A stretch of DNA of 64,000 nt from Enoplosus armatus. Its lineage: Eukaryota > Chordata > Actinopteri > Centrarchiformes > Enoplosidae. The stretch lies in assembly GCF_043641665.1 (NCBI RefSeq), contig NC_092183.1, positions 26,423,222 through 26,487,221 on the forward strand, read 5' to 3'. The position numbers were made by a program, and so were the translations under genes. Shown here piece after piece: positions 41,201 to 55,259 of the stretch (its first letter is position 1; each line of letters starts with the position of its first letter). Below the pieces are notes generated by a model, which saw nothing but the letters and a program-made list of their open reading frames with translations, ran no database searches and had not been told where the DNA came from.

Positions 41201-42320
41201 CATTTCGCAACGCAGGCTGGCCTTATCAAACTGTACGGCCATCCGCCCGCTCCCTGATTATGATGGCTGCTGCCATTTAGAGGAAAGTCGGCGTGACGAG
41301 GATGAAGTCACTTGCGCGTCACTCAGCAGCGTCACTGTTTGACCTGTCATCATCAGGCTTAGTCGTCACTCATCGCCCACACACTGCCACTCGCGCTTCA
41401 ATGACCTGCAGAGATTCAAGAATATGCTAACGCAAAACGTGGTCGCCCCGCGGGCTAAGTGCGGCGCAATCTGCCTTTGAGTCCGTCTGCTTGTTTAAAA
41501 CTGTCTGTCAGCACCTCGGGGCCCGAGACGCGTAAACAGGTGACGCACGGCGGCGGCTCTCACTGCGAGATTTGAAAAGGTAGCGCTGAGGGCTTAAAGG
41601 GGATTTTGAACATTTCTTTACAGCGCAGGCTGCTCGTTCGGTTGCGAGGCTTCCGATTGTGTTCTTGTTTATCACACAGTCATCCACTTGTTAGAAAGGG
41701 TGAGTCGCTGCAGTGTGGGTGGAGTTGCATAAGGAAGGGGGGGGGGGGTTGAAAAGGAGACCAAAGAGGAGGGCATCGGGAAAAGCCAGACAAAGGCAGC
41801 GAGAGAATGAAACAAGGGAGGGCTCAAACAACAGGGAGCGACTCCTTTCATGTGTCCCCTTGATGTAGGCTGGTAACAGCTGTTTTGGCGTGTCGATGAC
41901 TGATGGCTGTTTCCTGTTGTGGATATTTTAAGGGGACAGCTTTCCAGTTAAAGAGGCATCTCAGCATGTCCAGGTCCCGCTGGCCCTCGGGGCATTTCCA
42001 TGCCTTTCCATGGCTGTATCAAAGCAGTGGGTTTGGCCGGAACAGCGGCCAAACAAAACCCTCAGGATGGGGCCGATAGGGGCTGAGGAGGAGTGAGGAG
42101 GAGCGGACCCCACATGCCCCTGTGATCCTGTGATTTATAGAGCCGCTGAGGCCCGTAATGGACGCCATAGCTCTGTGGCGGGGCCTAATTCATCCCCGTG
42201 TTGAAAAGCTGCTGTTTGCCTGACTCCAGAGTAAATATATAACGCCGACATCAGGCAGCTGAATTCTTCAAACCTGGCTCGAGCAAATCCTCATCTGCTC
42301 GTTTGTCTTTTGCTCTGTGT
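41200..42320. promoter_or_regulatory. Candidate conserved regulatory block upstream of znf703
   Basis: About 1.1 kb of mostly unique, GC-balanced sequence with few repeats apart from a G12 run (41737-41748). Motifs include 'gacctgtcatcatc' (MEIS-type), 'gtaaacaggtga' (forkhead-type), 'tatcaaagcag' (TCF-type) and TGATTTATAG (PBX-HOX-like, 42131-42140). No ORF of note. Confidence 0.3.
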
Positions 42321-43104
42321 TTGGAAGTGCTGAGGCGCTTTGTGGCGCACGCTGGGATTAGCGTTATGTAGATGCTCTGTGTGATTGTTTAATGAGGGGC
42401 TGACATTGATGTGAGCTCATAAGAGTCTTGTTTCTCTCCTTTTTTTTCTCCTCCTTTTCAAGTTAGTATACTTCTACAGGCCTTCGCTGGTGTCAGCCAG
42501 ACTTTGACAAGGCCTGGCTGCGTGTAGTACTGTACAAAGAGAAGGAGAGAGAAATGATAAAAGCGCCAGAGAGGCAGAGGAGGGAAAACGAGCGTAAATA
42601 ACTCCTATTTAATTATCTGTGACTGACTTATGGGGTGTGTGGAATGGGAATAGAGGCCTGAGGCTGGGGCTCTGCTCTACCCCTAGTGTTTTCTCCAGCA
42701 GTAATAAAACCGAGGGGAAAAAAAGTGGATTAAGACAGTTTCATGGGGTGTAGCAGACATGGCATTTAGACCCAAACACTTAAAAAGAGCCTCGCAGGCA
42801 ACATTCCAGCCAGGACAGAATGTTGAAACAAGGATTTCCTTGAGCTGAAAGGTCCACAAACAATATCTACACAGTGTACTTAATGTATTCACACTTCCTC
42901 GTTTATCTTTCTGTGGTTGCCTCTCCCTCTGTCTTTGACACACACACACTAATCCTTTCACAGTTGAATGTGCGTGCGCTCGCACGAGAAAATGTAGCCT
43001 GTGCACATAAACACAGACAGGCCATACTGTGCATGATACCATCTCAAAAGTGTGTTTTTTTGTAGTTCTTACGCAGTATCATCTATCCGACTGTCTACAT
43101 AGTA

Positions 43105-43106
43105 TA

Positions 43107-43137
<31 letters not shown>

Positions 43138-43140
43138 CAG
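43105..43140. repeat. (GT)n microsatellite
   Basis: GT repeat about 43110-43137. Confidence 0.95.
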
Positions 43141-43505
43141 AGTCAGAGCTGAGGCTGACAACCTTATCTCTCCAGTTTAGGAGGGAGATTGTCTCTCTTG
43201 TCAGCTCCTCACGTCTCGCAAGCTAACGCTCTTATCCACTCTGCCTACCTGTCGCCTATCTGTCTGCATTATAATCACACCAGGATAATAGGCTTCCCTC
43301 TGTGTTCGCAGATTGGCACTTTTATTTCTGAATCCTACACCGAGCAGGGTTCCGCCTTGTCGTACTCGCTACACCTGAAACGCATTCGCAGACAAGCACG
43401 TAGGCTGCACACACCGCCCACACCCGCGCAACCTCAAGTCCTCTCTCCACACTCGGAAACAAAAGCCGCTATTGTCCTCCACACGGAGAAGTTATCAAGA
43501 GCACG

Positions 43506-43562
43506 GAGAGGAGGAGGAGGAGGAGGAGGAGGGGAGGAGGAGGAGGGGAGGAGGTGGAGGGA
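43506..43562. repeat. (GGA)n purine tract
   Basis: GGA/GGAGGG repeats; encoded poly-Gly and poly-Glu are artefacts. Confidence 0.9.
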
Positions 43563-43876
43563 GAACGAGGCCCTGCGCTGCCAGACAGCGTCTGCCTCAG
43601 ATCAGATCATCCTACATTGTTGTGTGAAATTTCAGATGACATCAAAAGATGTTTTTTTTCCATTGGTCTGACGACGGAGGGGGGTCATTTTGATAGAAGC
43701 ACAATCAAGGTATTCACAAGCTGGACCCGTGACAGGTCTGGTAAAGGGAACAACAACAGGCGGTGCAAGGGAAAATCTTCCCAGCACATTCCTCACGCTT
43801 GTTAAAGTCAATGCTGCTTCCTCCACTCACGGTCAGAGTCACCGCCTCTGTGTCTTCATCATCCAACCTCTGTTGA

Positions 43877-43898
43877 GGGGGGGGGGGGGGGGGGGGGG
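43877..43898. repeat. G22 homopolymer
   Basis: Uninterrupted 22-base G run. Confidence 0.95.
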
Positions 43899-44239
43899 CT
43901 GCTGGGAACATGCATTCTGTCTTTCGGTCTTTCTTTGAAACCGTTCCTGTCATAAAATCAAATCCGCAACGCATGGAATGAAGTTGAGTTTTGAAAAAGA
44001 AAGTCGCTCAGTCGAGCTTCTCAAGCGCAGCCCCACCAGCCTGTTGAAAAGAATGACTCTACATGGCATCCGCGACCTGACAAACAACAGGAGCTATTGG
44101 AGGTCGCAGTAGCCACAAAGTTCTTGCCAAACAAAACTGGGGATGATGATGATGAGGGGCGGGACGGGCGGGGCTCAGCAGTACATGTCAAGCATCGCAG
44201 CCCGCAGTGAGGCAGAGTCATGTCAGCTGCCACGGCTTT

Positions 44240-44500
44240 GACGTGACAAGGGATGGCATCACTCAATTAAAAGCCTATCAATGTGTGAGTAAATCAGCGC
44301 CTTTCAGGCTTGACACATCAAACAAAACGGTTATTGAAGTGGCCCGCCCATGCCATTAATCTCTCTGCATGTGTTTGCCAACCCTGGGTCACCGCAGGAG
44401 CAGAAAAACCTGCATCAGTGAGAGTAATAAATGCAGTGAATATGACAAAGTCAATTTATAAGGCCGTTTTTTGGCCCAGTGGAAAACAACACAAGCTGTG
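44240..44500. other. Low-repeat AT-rich block, possible conserved element
   Basis: Unique sequence with homeodomain-type cores ('actcaattaaaagcc', 'tgccattaatctc', 'gtcaatttataagg'). No exon signal. Candidate only. Confidence 0.25.
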
Positions 44501-44989
44501 TTTTTTTTTTAACTATCCTGCTTTATTGAATTGAACTAAACGTGGTAAAGCAGAAGTTGGGGTTTCATTTTATGAATTCTCCTTAAATAAAAAAAAAAAC
44601 CCAAAAAAGAGGTTTGAGAACAGGCAGTAATGGAAAACGCATTCCAGACAGGCCTCGTGCGGCCAAAATATTTGTCTCAACTGGGTTCTTGTGGTGACAA
44701 AGCACCATGCTTGTCCCTGGCAGTAATTCACCGGCTCAGATGAATACATGAAAGTGAAGCACTGCCATATATCACACGCCCCCCCCTCCTCGTGTGCCCC
44801 GTGTGAGCCTCACAAAGTCACACACGGCCGTTTGTTATGCGACCGTGCATTCTTATTTCGAACCCTTCGTTGAGGGCTTCGGGCCAAGCTGACACTTATG
44901 AAATATTTCCCTTGCTGACCTTAGCTACTGCCTCAGCTGGGGAGATTAATCCTCTGTCGGTAGACACTGGGAGCAGACTGCAAGAGCAG

Positions 44990-45008
44990 CAGCACACACA
45001 CACAATCA

Positions 45009-45041
<33 letters not shown>
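44990..45041. repeat. (AC)n microsatellite
   Basis: AC repeats with one interruption (aatcactc) near 45003. Confidence 0.93.
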
Positions 45042-45044
<3 letters not shown>

Positions 45045-47150
45045 ACTTGTGACTACAAAACACAGCAGTAGCAACAGCACCAGCAACAACTCTGTTCTGT
45101 TAGGAATAATTACAGCTTCTGTTGATTTATTTCAGCTTCACTTGATAGTGTGCCAGTTACAGGGGAGGTGGGAAGAGAGTTAGACGGCATGCAATAAAGG
45201 GTATGAACCGCAATCATACAGCAAATATTGCACACACACACCCACATGAGCGAGGTGCAGACAGCACAGGAATACTGCAGCAAACAAATGAAGAAAAGTT
45301 GTTGCACTCTAGAAGTGTAGTTTGATATAAAATGTATCCTCACACAAATGTGTTGGTAGTTTCAGTACGTAAGCAAAGAAAGAACTTCATCAAATGTCCT
45401 TCAAATCGACTTACGACCTTATAAAATTTAAAAGCTACTGAACACTCAAAGCATTTATAGCGCTGAAAAGGGTATTTTGAAAACCATCTATCTGAATTCA
45501 TGTGCTCTGACTTCCCAGCTTAAAACTCAAAACCAAGTTTTACAAAAGTCTGCAATTTTATTTCTTAACCTCAAAGCTGATCAAACTCAAGTGGTGACGT
45601 GACGACACCCAAAACTGATAAAAACCTTCCGAAGGACAATCAGTCGAGTCTGAGTGGAATCGGTCAGACATCTGCCAAATCTGGTTACATCTGGTTCTAT
45701 CAAAGAGAAGTTCAGATGAGCGACTGAAAGCTCTGGACACTTTCATTTTACATCTGAATATGTGAAACCTCAAAATGACCTTCTCTGAATGTGACAGAAA
45801 GCAAAAGAAAGTCCAATAATTAGAATTTTGTAAAAACATTTGAAAACCTAAATGTGAAAATGAATCAATTATTTATGGCCTTTCTTTGCTTCGAGTGTCG
45901 AGGACTGTATCCACACTAGCCATCAGGATGCCACCTCTTCACCCCTCTTCTTCCCGTCAGTTGCTGCAGTCTCTGTCCGGCTCGGTCCTGTCTTATTGTG
46001 CAGCAGCAGATGACTTGGCCAAGTTCGGTCTTTTCGAAAAGGTTATTTAGTTGCCAGGAGGAGAGACCGAGCCGCTCTCGCAGTTCCTGCCAGAAGGTTG
46101 CACTACCGGTGTATCGTAAATTACTCAAGGCAGCGTACAAGAACGGGGTGGGGGGGCGCCGGGGTGAGGAGGGGAGGGAAGATGGGAGAGGAAGGGGTGA
46201 AAGAGTAAGTGCAGTTTTCTTTTTGGTCCATGGTGATGAATGAGCTTCTGAACAAGGCAGAAAATACATCATATCACCTTTAATGGGTACACATTTCTGC
46301 AGCCATAACTCAGTGTTTAAAAATAGGGAGGGGAGGGTGAATTACGACATCATATATTCCTCCCAACGACACTTTTACGAGCCCTCCCTGCAGTATAAAG
46401 GCATTGATTGCTATTTCAAAGCTCCATGTTAGAGTCAGTGCTGAGTACCTCCAGCTGCCAGCGACGAGGAAGGACAGAGAAACTCCTTTAACACATGGAA
46501 CCCAAAACGTCGCGTGTTTCTGTCGAGCGAAGTCGCGGTTTCTGTTCCCACGTAGGCTTTCTATACGGAAAAACTCAGACCTGACTCTTTTATTCACAAA
46601 ATATGAGTGTTTCAGAGAGATTGGGTGCTGTTTTCCATTCACCATGGGTGGTCATGAATTAGGAGAACAGCAATAAATTGGGGAAAGGGACAGAAGAGGA
46701 ACATTCTGAACGCTCAACAAGGCTGTTTAGATGATGGATTTGTAACGTAATTTTGCAGTTGGATGACTTGTTATCCCATCTGTTAATGAGTTAGCTAGTT
46801 AGGGAGGGAAGTGTTCTTCCCTTTGTGCGAATGGCTGGCGGGGGACTGACAGCACTGGAAGCTTGCTTTATGATAAGAAAAGTGGACAACATTGGGTACA
46901 TATGGACATGTGGCTGAAGACATTGTGACCAAAAAATAAAGATTTACACAAGTTGCGCGAGATCGTAAACACCACTCTGAGTGTAACAAGGCTACAGCCA
47001 TGCGAGCGGGTGGTGCTTTGAGCTAAATGCTAATGCCACGCATGATACGCTAGCATGCCGATGTTTAGGAAGTCTTTTGGTTTACTGTGTTAGCATGCTA
47101 CCCCTTGCTAATTAGCTGCAGCAGAGTATTGGACACGTTTTAATTTTGAT
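45045..47150. other. Intergenic, no gene seen
   Basis: Unique, mostly AT-rich sequence. No splice-consistent ORFs or recognisable domains. Confidence 0.45.
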
Positions 47151-47156
47151 ATGATG

Positions 47157-47214
47157 ATCAGAATCAGAATCAGAAATACTTTATTGATCCCGGGGGGGGG
47201 GGGGGGGGGGGGGG
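47157..47214. repeat. Dispersed-repeat tail plus G23 homopolymer
   Basis: 'cagaatcagaaatactttat' followed by 'tgatccc' is a tail sequence common in fish genomes, here running into 23 G (47192-47214). AT-rich short tandem sequence follows to about 47400. Confidence 0.6.
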
Positions 47215-47399
47215 TTATACAGTACCGGTGCTCCCATTCAAGAGTAGAGAGTAGCATAAATTTAGAAATAAAAGTATGTACAAAATAAAAAAAATAAATA
47301 AGAAATATGCACAATATTTAAGTGAAAAATAAAGGTAAAAAATATATACAGTAGCAATGTATATGTATGTATATATATACATTGCTACTTTATATATTA

Positions 47400-49450
47400 T
47401 TTACTTTTTATTTTGGCGCTTGACTAAAGTTCAAGGGGGTCACCAAAGTTTTTACAATGCATCCTGAGGGGAACATCCAGTGGATTGAGATATTTCAGTC
47501 TGACCGACATCGCCATCCCAAGAGCTAGCGTGACTAAAAACAGCTTTTTAGTGATAACGCTTGGCCCTGCTAAGAACACGAGTCTTGTGTGAACAGCCTC
47601 AATCACTAACAGACCAGTCTGGCGTGAATGGTCACATGCAGGTGGAACATTTCTGTAAAAGAGGGAGAAAAAGAGAGAGTCGCTTAGCTACTGAAGAAGT
47701 GCAAGAGAACAGGATGGAGACACGGTTAGACTGAGAGACTGCTGACTGGACTTATGGCTTTGGCAAATTTGAGGCTCTTTTCAGTGAGCAGTTCCCAGCT
47801 GTAAATTTACAGTGTTTGTGCGAGCTGCTATTAAAACCAAATCCATGGCCCAGCCAAGGTCGTTCATTTCTGCAGGCCTGCAGGGAGGAATTCTTCTCCT
47901 GACTGAGTGCCTGTCCGTTCAGTAACGGGGAAAATGATAGACAGGAGAAAATGAAAGTGTATACATGTGTGTATATATCAACCCGTCCTTGCGTCAGATT
48001 TATAGTTATGCTTCCAGGAAGTAATGTAGTGTAATTTTACACGAGAACCTACAAACTGAGTGAGTCATGGAAGTCATACAGTAGTTAGGAAGTCAACGTT
48101 ATGGCGGCTGCAAAGTAGGCCTGTCCTTACCTTCAGCTACCTGTGTACCTCCTAAGATAATCCTTTACCACCAACCGCCGTGATATACAGTATATACAGT
48201 GTATAAACAGTATATATGTGTGTTTGTTTATGAATAGGACATGGCCATGTTCGTCTCGTGTTTCTGCCCTTATGTCATGTCTCATCAACATTCCATCAAA
48301 GTGACGTGAATTTAAGTAACTTTAATTTTTGTTAGCAGTCTTGACCTTATAAGGTAGCTACATTACGAGAGTGTGCGCTAATTTCTAGGTGACCTCATCC
48401 TATAACAGAGCTGTAAAAGTGTGTGTGTGTGTGTGTGTGTACATGCACACACCTGGAGAGCAGGCCATTTCATCACTGCTTATTACTCATAGCATAATGA
48501 GAAACACAGACCTCGTTCCCTCACACACACACACACACACAAACAGAAATCCCACTCCTCTGGAAATCATTTCAGGCATTTTTTAGTAAACTCTTCCTTG
48601 TCCAGCCGAGACAAGGCCTCGCATTGTGTTTCCTATTTTATCGTGTCGTGAGTTGGTGTATTGTAACTGTTTATCTGAAGGTCAAGGCCCGGGAGTCAGT
48701 AAACACGCGCTCGGCTGAAGTGCCCCTGAGCAAAGGCACAGAGTCCCTCCCAGCTCCCGGGCTGCGGCTGTGTAGCTGAGAATGACCTCTGACCTTTTCA
48801 GCACAGGGGGCGACCCAACAGAAAAGAGACACATTGCTCTTCAGTGGCCAGCGAAGTATGTTTGATGTATTTTTAGATTTTTCTGATTTTCCAACAACGC
48901 TGTTCTAAAATCGCTTGATAATTGACCATTCACTAAACCCCTCCCCCACCAGTGATTGACCAATCATAGTTTGGCAATAGTAACTAGGCACGGCACATGC
49001 ATATGTATGTATATATATATATATACAATGAAGAGGTGTGCGGGCTGTAGTAAGAGCAATAATATATAGTATAAAAAGTAAAAAGAGTTTGGAATGGGGT
49101 CTTTCTCTTTAGCTTTTCCAAAGACACACGAGCAAGCAATGGATTAAACAGTGTGTTTTCCAGCTCTACTACCTACAGCAGTAAGGCTACTTCCAATGCC
49201 AAGCAGCATAGAACTATATTATTTTGTGGGGTCACATTAGAAAACACCCCTTTAGGACTGGGACATCCACTGTGTAGTATTACCCAGTATGTGAGAGCTG
49301 GTCCCGGACACTCCTGTGTCAGAGTTCAGTGCACCATGAGCGGCTCTGTTTGTTTTTTGTGTAAGCTAAGCATCCAAACAGAGTTAAGAAAGAAGACAAT
49401 GTCTGATCTTTAAATTCTCCCTTATCGTAGCGGACTGTATGTTGACTGTA
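47400..49450. other. Intergenic, no gene seen
   Basis: Contains GT (48419-48440), AC (48523-48541) and AT (49012-49025) microsatellites. The rest is unique, without gene signals. Confidence 0.45.
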
Positions 49451-50116
49451 GTCTACTCTTTGATTGGATCAGTGCACATATGCCTCAGTGTATGCAGAGG
49501 GATGAAGATAGTGCAAACCTGCAATGCAAATCCTCCCGCGTCTCCATTTTTGGTGCTGAGCTGTCATTGCTGTTGCTGCTGCCTGCTAATGTAAACTATA
49601 AATTCAAAAACCATCATGAGCATCAGGTGGTCCTAGTAGACAGGAGCAAAACAGACACGTATTTATTTAAAAATGCTTTATTACCTCCAATAAATGGAGC
49701 TTCCGAAGAACTACAGCCTCCATTTACAGGCCTTTCTTTTAAAGTAACACGATCTCGTAACAACATCCCATCTTTGGAATTAGGTCTGCAAAAACCCGTC
49801 CAAATGTCAAGTGTAGCCCCCGCCCCCCTTCCCCCTGCTTCTGTGTCCAACACGGACCAGTCTTCTCTGGACACTCGCAACAGGCACATCATTTATTTAA
49901 GCCGAGGCCAAGGAGAATTCTTGTTGTGTGAAATCCCAAAGCCTTTTAGAAGATCAAAGTTCCACAACATAAATCACATTTCCTTACAAATCCAACACAG
50001 CACTCTCAGCGGCTCACACACACACACACACTGGAAACCTACATGTACTGTACTTGCACTCACAATGCCACATAGATCAAACAAAGGTGTACACAAATAT
50101 CCCTCTGGCTGTGTTT

Positions 50117-50144
50117 GGGGGGGGTTGGGGTGGGGGGGGGGGGT
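50117..50144. repeat. Interrupted poly-G tract
   Basis: G8-TT-G4-T-G12: three G runs close together, able in principle to form a quadruplex. Confidence 0.9.
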
Positions 50145-50418
50145 TATTTAATACCTTTATGATGTTGAGAATTCAGTGTGTTGTGATTAAGCAAAACATT
50201 TCCAATGGTAGATCCCTTATTTTTCATGTGTACTCTACATATTACACAACGTTTCGGTTTGTTCTCAGTAGTACCAACAAACCACATCAAAGATCCTCTT
50301 TTCGTGTTCTCAACTTTGCTTCCAACCTCCTCTGCCTTTTCATTTCTCTACATCGATCCTCTCTGCGCCTCCACTTTGCCTCTCTTTCTCCTTCTTTATT
50401 GTTTTGTGCTTCTTGGCA

Positions 50419-50441
50419 CCCCCCCCCCCCCCCCCCCCCCC
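50419..50441. repeat. C23 homopolymer
   Basis: Uninterrupted 23-base C run. Confidence 0.95.
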
Positions 50442-50499
50442 ATCCATGAGGAGATGATCTGTATAAGAAGTATAGAAGTGGATCTGCTATAAGGCCCCT

Positions 50500-52850
50500 G
50501 AAAGGAAGTTATTTTGCAAAGAGATTTACTGCCTGTTTGACCCTAAGGGAGAAGGATGGAGGCATTACGCCCTGTGCAGGTGTATGAATGATTTCTCGGG
50601 CTCACCCTCTTTTATATCGAGCGCTGAATAAAAGACTGGCAGGATTTAAGTCTTCATCAGATGAGGATTTGAACATCGGAGGGGAAATGTTTGAAACAAT
50701 GAAGAGGAAATGGAGGCTCTCTGCTGTCTTTCTTCTCGTTCTTTCTTTCTCTCTGCTGGATCAGAGTCATCCCTCAGGCCAACCCATTATTGGAGGCAGA
50801 GCTTTCCGGAGTAAATCATCTGGTTAATTCCTCGCCTTACTTTCTCACCGCCCCGTATTTGTCATCAGCATCGCTTTGAGGCGTTGCTCTCTTTGATGAG
50901 CCAGCCGGGCCGACTTGTCACGCCGTTTGCCGTGAGACTGACAACAATGAATTACAGTTGCTTATGATGAAGCCATTATGTAGTTACGGTACAAAATGTG
51001 TTCCTCATTCTTAATAGAGATAATTGACTTGTAACATGTAAATTATGAGGGCAGTTCACATGCTGTCATGGCTGTCGGTGCCTGTTTAGGGTTGTTTTCA
51101 CGGTAGCTTCTATTATGTTTTGCTCATGAGCCATTTTAGCACCTCTTTTAACAAGTCACTAAATCTTTTATTCAGACATGATAATCGTACTTTCCTCACA
51201 ACAAAAGAAAACTCAACCTGTCAACCTGAAATGAAAAGAAATCAGTACATACTGTTTCATGTTCTTGATGTTTGTTTGAACTTATTTGGCCAAAATTGTA
51301 TTTAATAACAAGAATAAATGTTATTCGTTTGTTCAGTGTTCTGCAGGGTGACGTTTTGGTCCTGACTGACTCAATTTTGGTTCTGATCATTTGAATCATT
51401 GGTACAATGTCTGTGTGGGCAATCACTGTTGCCAGATTGGGTGACGAAAAGTTATAGATACAGCCCAGTGAATCTGCTCCTTCTTTGAAGCCTCGACGCG
51501 CAGCGGCTGCCAGCTAGTTAGCCCAGCTTGCTGACTTCTACATTCCAAGAGGTTGAATGTTGTAATAGGGGAGAAATGCATCAATATTCAAAGCTGCTTC
51601 CACAAATCTGTCAAAATTTCAGTTTGAATTGAACCTGTATCGTCTGCCTGTTTCCTTGCCATGAGGTTTTTATGACAGAACATGAGGGAAATATAAACTC
51701 CATCACAATATAAAATTACACAACCTTTATTTATGGTCATACAGACGTGTAGCATATCCTTTACAGCTCTATTAATGTGTATCTACTTATTTTAGTAGGG
51801 GTCAAGACGAGGTGGGATAAATGTGGGAAACACACGGAAAGGCTTCCCGTCTTTTTTTAAATAAAAACATAAGGAATTATTGTTACGATTTATCTGCGGC
51901 TGTGGATGCCAGCTTCCTCCATTCTTCGGTGTGATCTTCCACGGCTGGCGTAGGCTGGCAGATTGTATCAGCTAACACGGCAGCTGTACGTACTGTACAT
52001 GCTGCGAGACAAAATAAGAGGAAGGGGGTTTAGTGATAAAACTGTGAAGGATTATCTGTCATTTGGCGGGCCCGTGGTGATTTTCTATCAAAACGGATTT
52101 TGCGGGGAAAAAAAAGGAATGACAGGAACGGAAAGATGATGGAAAAGGATGGAGAAGGGGAAGAGAAGGAGTGGAGGCGGGGGAGATTGAAGATGGCAGG
52201 GGGGGGTGGGGGGTGGTTGTCATGCAGGGAGGATTTTGTTTTCTGTTTAATTTCTTGCCCCTTTCCCCTCCCTTCCTGACACCCCCCCCCCACCCCCCCA
52301 TCCAATGAGCTGAGTGTCAGTCACATTTTGAACTTGCCAAGCAAACACAGTAGAATGATTGGAGCTGTCAGTCAAAGTAATGTGTTGTTTGCCACTGGAG
52401 GAACTGGGAGAAAGACAGAGGTAGGGGAAGGAAGAGAGAGTTGTAACTGTGGAGAATACATTATTCCATCTTATAGATACTCACTCGACATTCGCGCCTG
52501 AGATCACAAACGGTAACTTTGAAGGTGGCAAAATAGATGCACGGGTGTACAAGCCCTCCCTTGACTCAGACATCACACGTGCGATCTGAAACCCTGCGGC
52601 TTTAAAGTGTGTTACTTGCCTTCGGGAAAAGTTTAAATAAAAAAAATAAAAATAAGAATAAAAAAAGCTCTCGTTGCAGACTTTCTGTTAGCATGTGGAG
52701 ACGTAGTTTGGTTTTTGTCAAAGTTTTGTCTGTGTGAAAAGCCAGGGCTTTTGAACCGAAACTCCAAACAACAAATTGGACGCGCAGACAAAGGGTGCCG
52801 TTTCAGTTCCCAAAATGTTTCGTGTCAGATAGCAAAGTACGAGAGAACAT
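50500..52850. other. Intergenic, no gene seen
   Basis: Unique stretches (50.55-50.95 kb look low-repeat and GC-balanced) and purine-rich DNA near 52.1-52.3 kb, with G and C runs at about 52200-52216 and 52280-52300. No exon signal. Confidence 0.4.
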
Positions 52851-53320
52851 TCTTTGAGCCCACTAAAAACAAGTTTGCCTCCGTTTCCTCCGCATAATTA
52901 ACCAGCATGAGCCTAATAGCATGTGACTGGTCCCCTCCGACCCTTTGACTCGCCCAATATATCCACCCCAGCCAAACGCCCCTATTGTGCTAAACTTGTC
53001 ACCCCACTGACAAGCTAATATCCTCATTCCTGGGAGCTGAGTGGCCGTCTCTTGAAGTTTTAAAGGGAGGTGTGAGATGAGGCACCTTTTGCTCATCAAA
53101 GACAGCACCATCATCTCTTAAGCCATGACACTCAGCACTGAAGGTTACTGAGTGCTCGAGGTGATTTTATAACACCCAGCTGGCTGCCTATTCAGCAGGA
53201 CTGACAGAGGGGGTCCAGGAGGCGAGGAGCCCCCCTACAAGCAATGGGGGGTGCCTTATGTGGAATGGAAATTCATTTACACTAATGCGGATGAATTTGC
53301 AAATGCCTAGACAGTTTTAC
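52850..53320. other. Low-repeat block, possible conserved element
   Basis: Unique sequence with homeodomain- and POU-type words ('gcataattaacc', 'actgacaagctaat', 'gaatttgcaaatg'). Non-coding; a candidate on texture alone. Confidence 0.25.
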
Positions 53321-53329
53321 ATCCATACA

Positions 53330-55250
53330 TGTTGAGATCATTTTGGAAAAGCTCACATACTTTTTACCCCTGACCTATAATATCCATCATCCCACTGTTA
53401 ATAAATGATGAAGTACCTTTTTCACAGTTATCCACATGTCATGATATAAAAAGTGTTCACCGTTGCTTTTAACTCCCCAAACTCACCATCAAGTAGGATC
53501 TGATCAAACGTCACGTACTCCCCTCTTCTGTCCTCCTCTTCATATCCTGTCAGTTTGAAATTGGTTCGAATTAATATTAGCATTCATTTAAAACCAAAAA
53601 CTCCTCATTTTTGAGAGTCGAAATAACACTGTTTAGAAAATCCCACTCGTGGCTGCGTTGGCGTGGGACTGTTGCTTCTACTGCTGAGACAATGAAACAT
53701 GATCCAAGTTCAGTTGAAGTGATGAAGACCAGAGGCCAAAAGTGGTTTATAATACTGCAGCAGACATTTCATCCTGTCTCCACTTTTAAACAATCTTGCT
53801 ACCTACCACAAATGTCCAACATTGTGTTCCAGCGAAAGTCGGGCTGGAGTAAACCGCTCCGTCTCGGGACCCCTGCTGTGCCAATGCCGTGGTCTCATTG
53901 AAATGAATGAGGGGACTGCGTTTTGTGACATAGAGCTGTAACAGCTCTGAGAAGGGGCTAATAATGGCATTAGAGTATTTACTTAGCACTCAGAAGGCCT
54001 CTAAACACCACTTGCAGGTTTCAGCATATACCTGTTATGTTGTTGTTGACCAGGTCCGTGCTCAAATGACCCCTGTGACCGAACCACAGTCCTAACCGAA
54101 AGGCTGCCTGCGCCAAGAAAAAGCCAGACCCCACTCAACTTCATGAATCAATTTAACATTTCATGGTGGATGTTTTATTGTTCCAGATTCTGTAGCGGGC
54201 GTGGTGGTAAAACGCTTGCGGTGCACCACTGATCTGTCTCTACGTCAGGAAAACACTGGTTCATGTTGTCAGGCGGGTTGGGTTTGATTGACGTGGAGGA
54301 ATTACTTGTCATCTTGGTTAATAGGTAGCATTTATGAGCTACAGTCAAGTCTCTTTGATCCACCTTTAGTTGTCTGACAGAAGAGACAGAGGCATCTGTC
54401 AATGAGAATTGTATTGAAACAATATAAGTGGGAATAGAGGCAAGATAACAGAGTTTAAACCTGCTATAACACAGTAGTGACTGGGCTGTCCCTCCTTACT
54501 TGATGGTGGCTGTAATACCTATATATTAATGGTGAGTCTTTCCAAAAGAGGAAGAAGATGTTTAACTTAAGTTTCTATTGCTTTTGTGTCACTTTTGTCT
54601 AAATCAACCTGAAAACACGAGCTTTTCTCTTATGTAAAGGGAATTGCAGTGAGCAAAACATGATTGCACAACCTCTGTTACATGACCATCAAAGGAAAAA
54701 GGCCAAAGCCTCAAGTGACAGCGGAACCACAGTCAGGAGACGTGACATTAGCAGAAAGGTTTCTCAGACTAAAGGGGATGATTGTTAACAGTGTGAGGAG
54801 GGCCTAAAAGAAAGACTGCAGATTTAGCTTCATGTAGCTGGAGGAGGTTTTGTCCAACGTTCCACATTTAATATCACAAGCTGCTTCAGAGGCTATCTCA
54901 CCCACTGGAATTATTTGTTGAGATGCTAAATACCACCCCCCACCCCCCACCCCACCCCACCCCACCCCCAATACTGCTAATACTATATTGGTTGAAGTGT
55001 AGACGAAAGAAATTTGACTTTCGACATCAGAATAATTCTTGCCTACAACTGCCTTCACAAGAACAGATGAAGCTATTCACCAGCTCTGAGCTGCCCCAGC
55101 ACTGCCGAAATGAAGACAGATAGGCAGGGAGTAAGGGAGGTGGTAATTAATGTTTCACAAACTCCATCCTTTCCCTCAAGGCAAACTCTCTCCTCATCAT
55201 CTTTCTCTTTCAGAGAATTAAATGATACTCCTCTTGTCTTCCTTTTTGCT
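53330..55250. other. Intergenic, no gene seen
   Basis: Unique sequence apart from a CCCCAC tract at 54935-54970. A tRNA-like stretch at about 54186 does not fold as a tRNA. Confidence 0.4.
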
Positions 55251-55259
55251 CCTGCCCCT

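Noticed and set aside
49480..50151. 223-residue plus-strand ORF
   Set aside because: Longest ORF in the desert, but it runs through AC and poly-G repeats, has no recognisable domain, and lacks convincing splice sites. Probably chance or a decayed repeat.
54186..54270. tRNA-like stretch
   Set aside because: Looks vaguely like a tRNA 5' half, but no acceptor or T-arm pairing and no proper B box.
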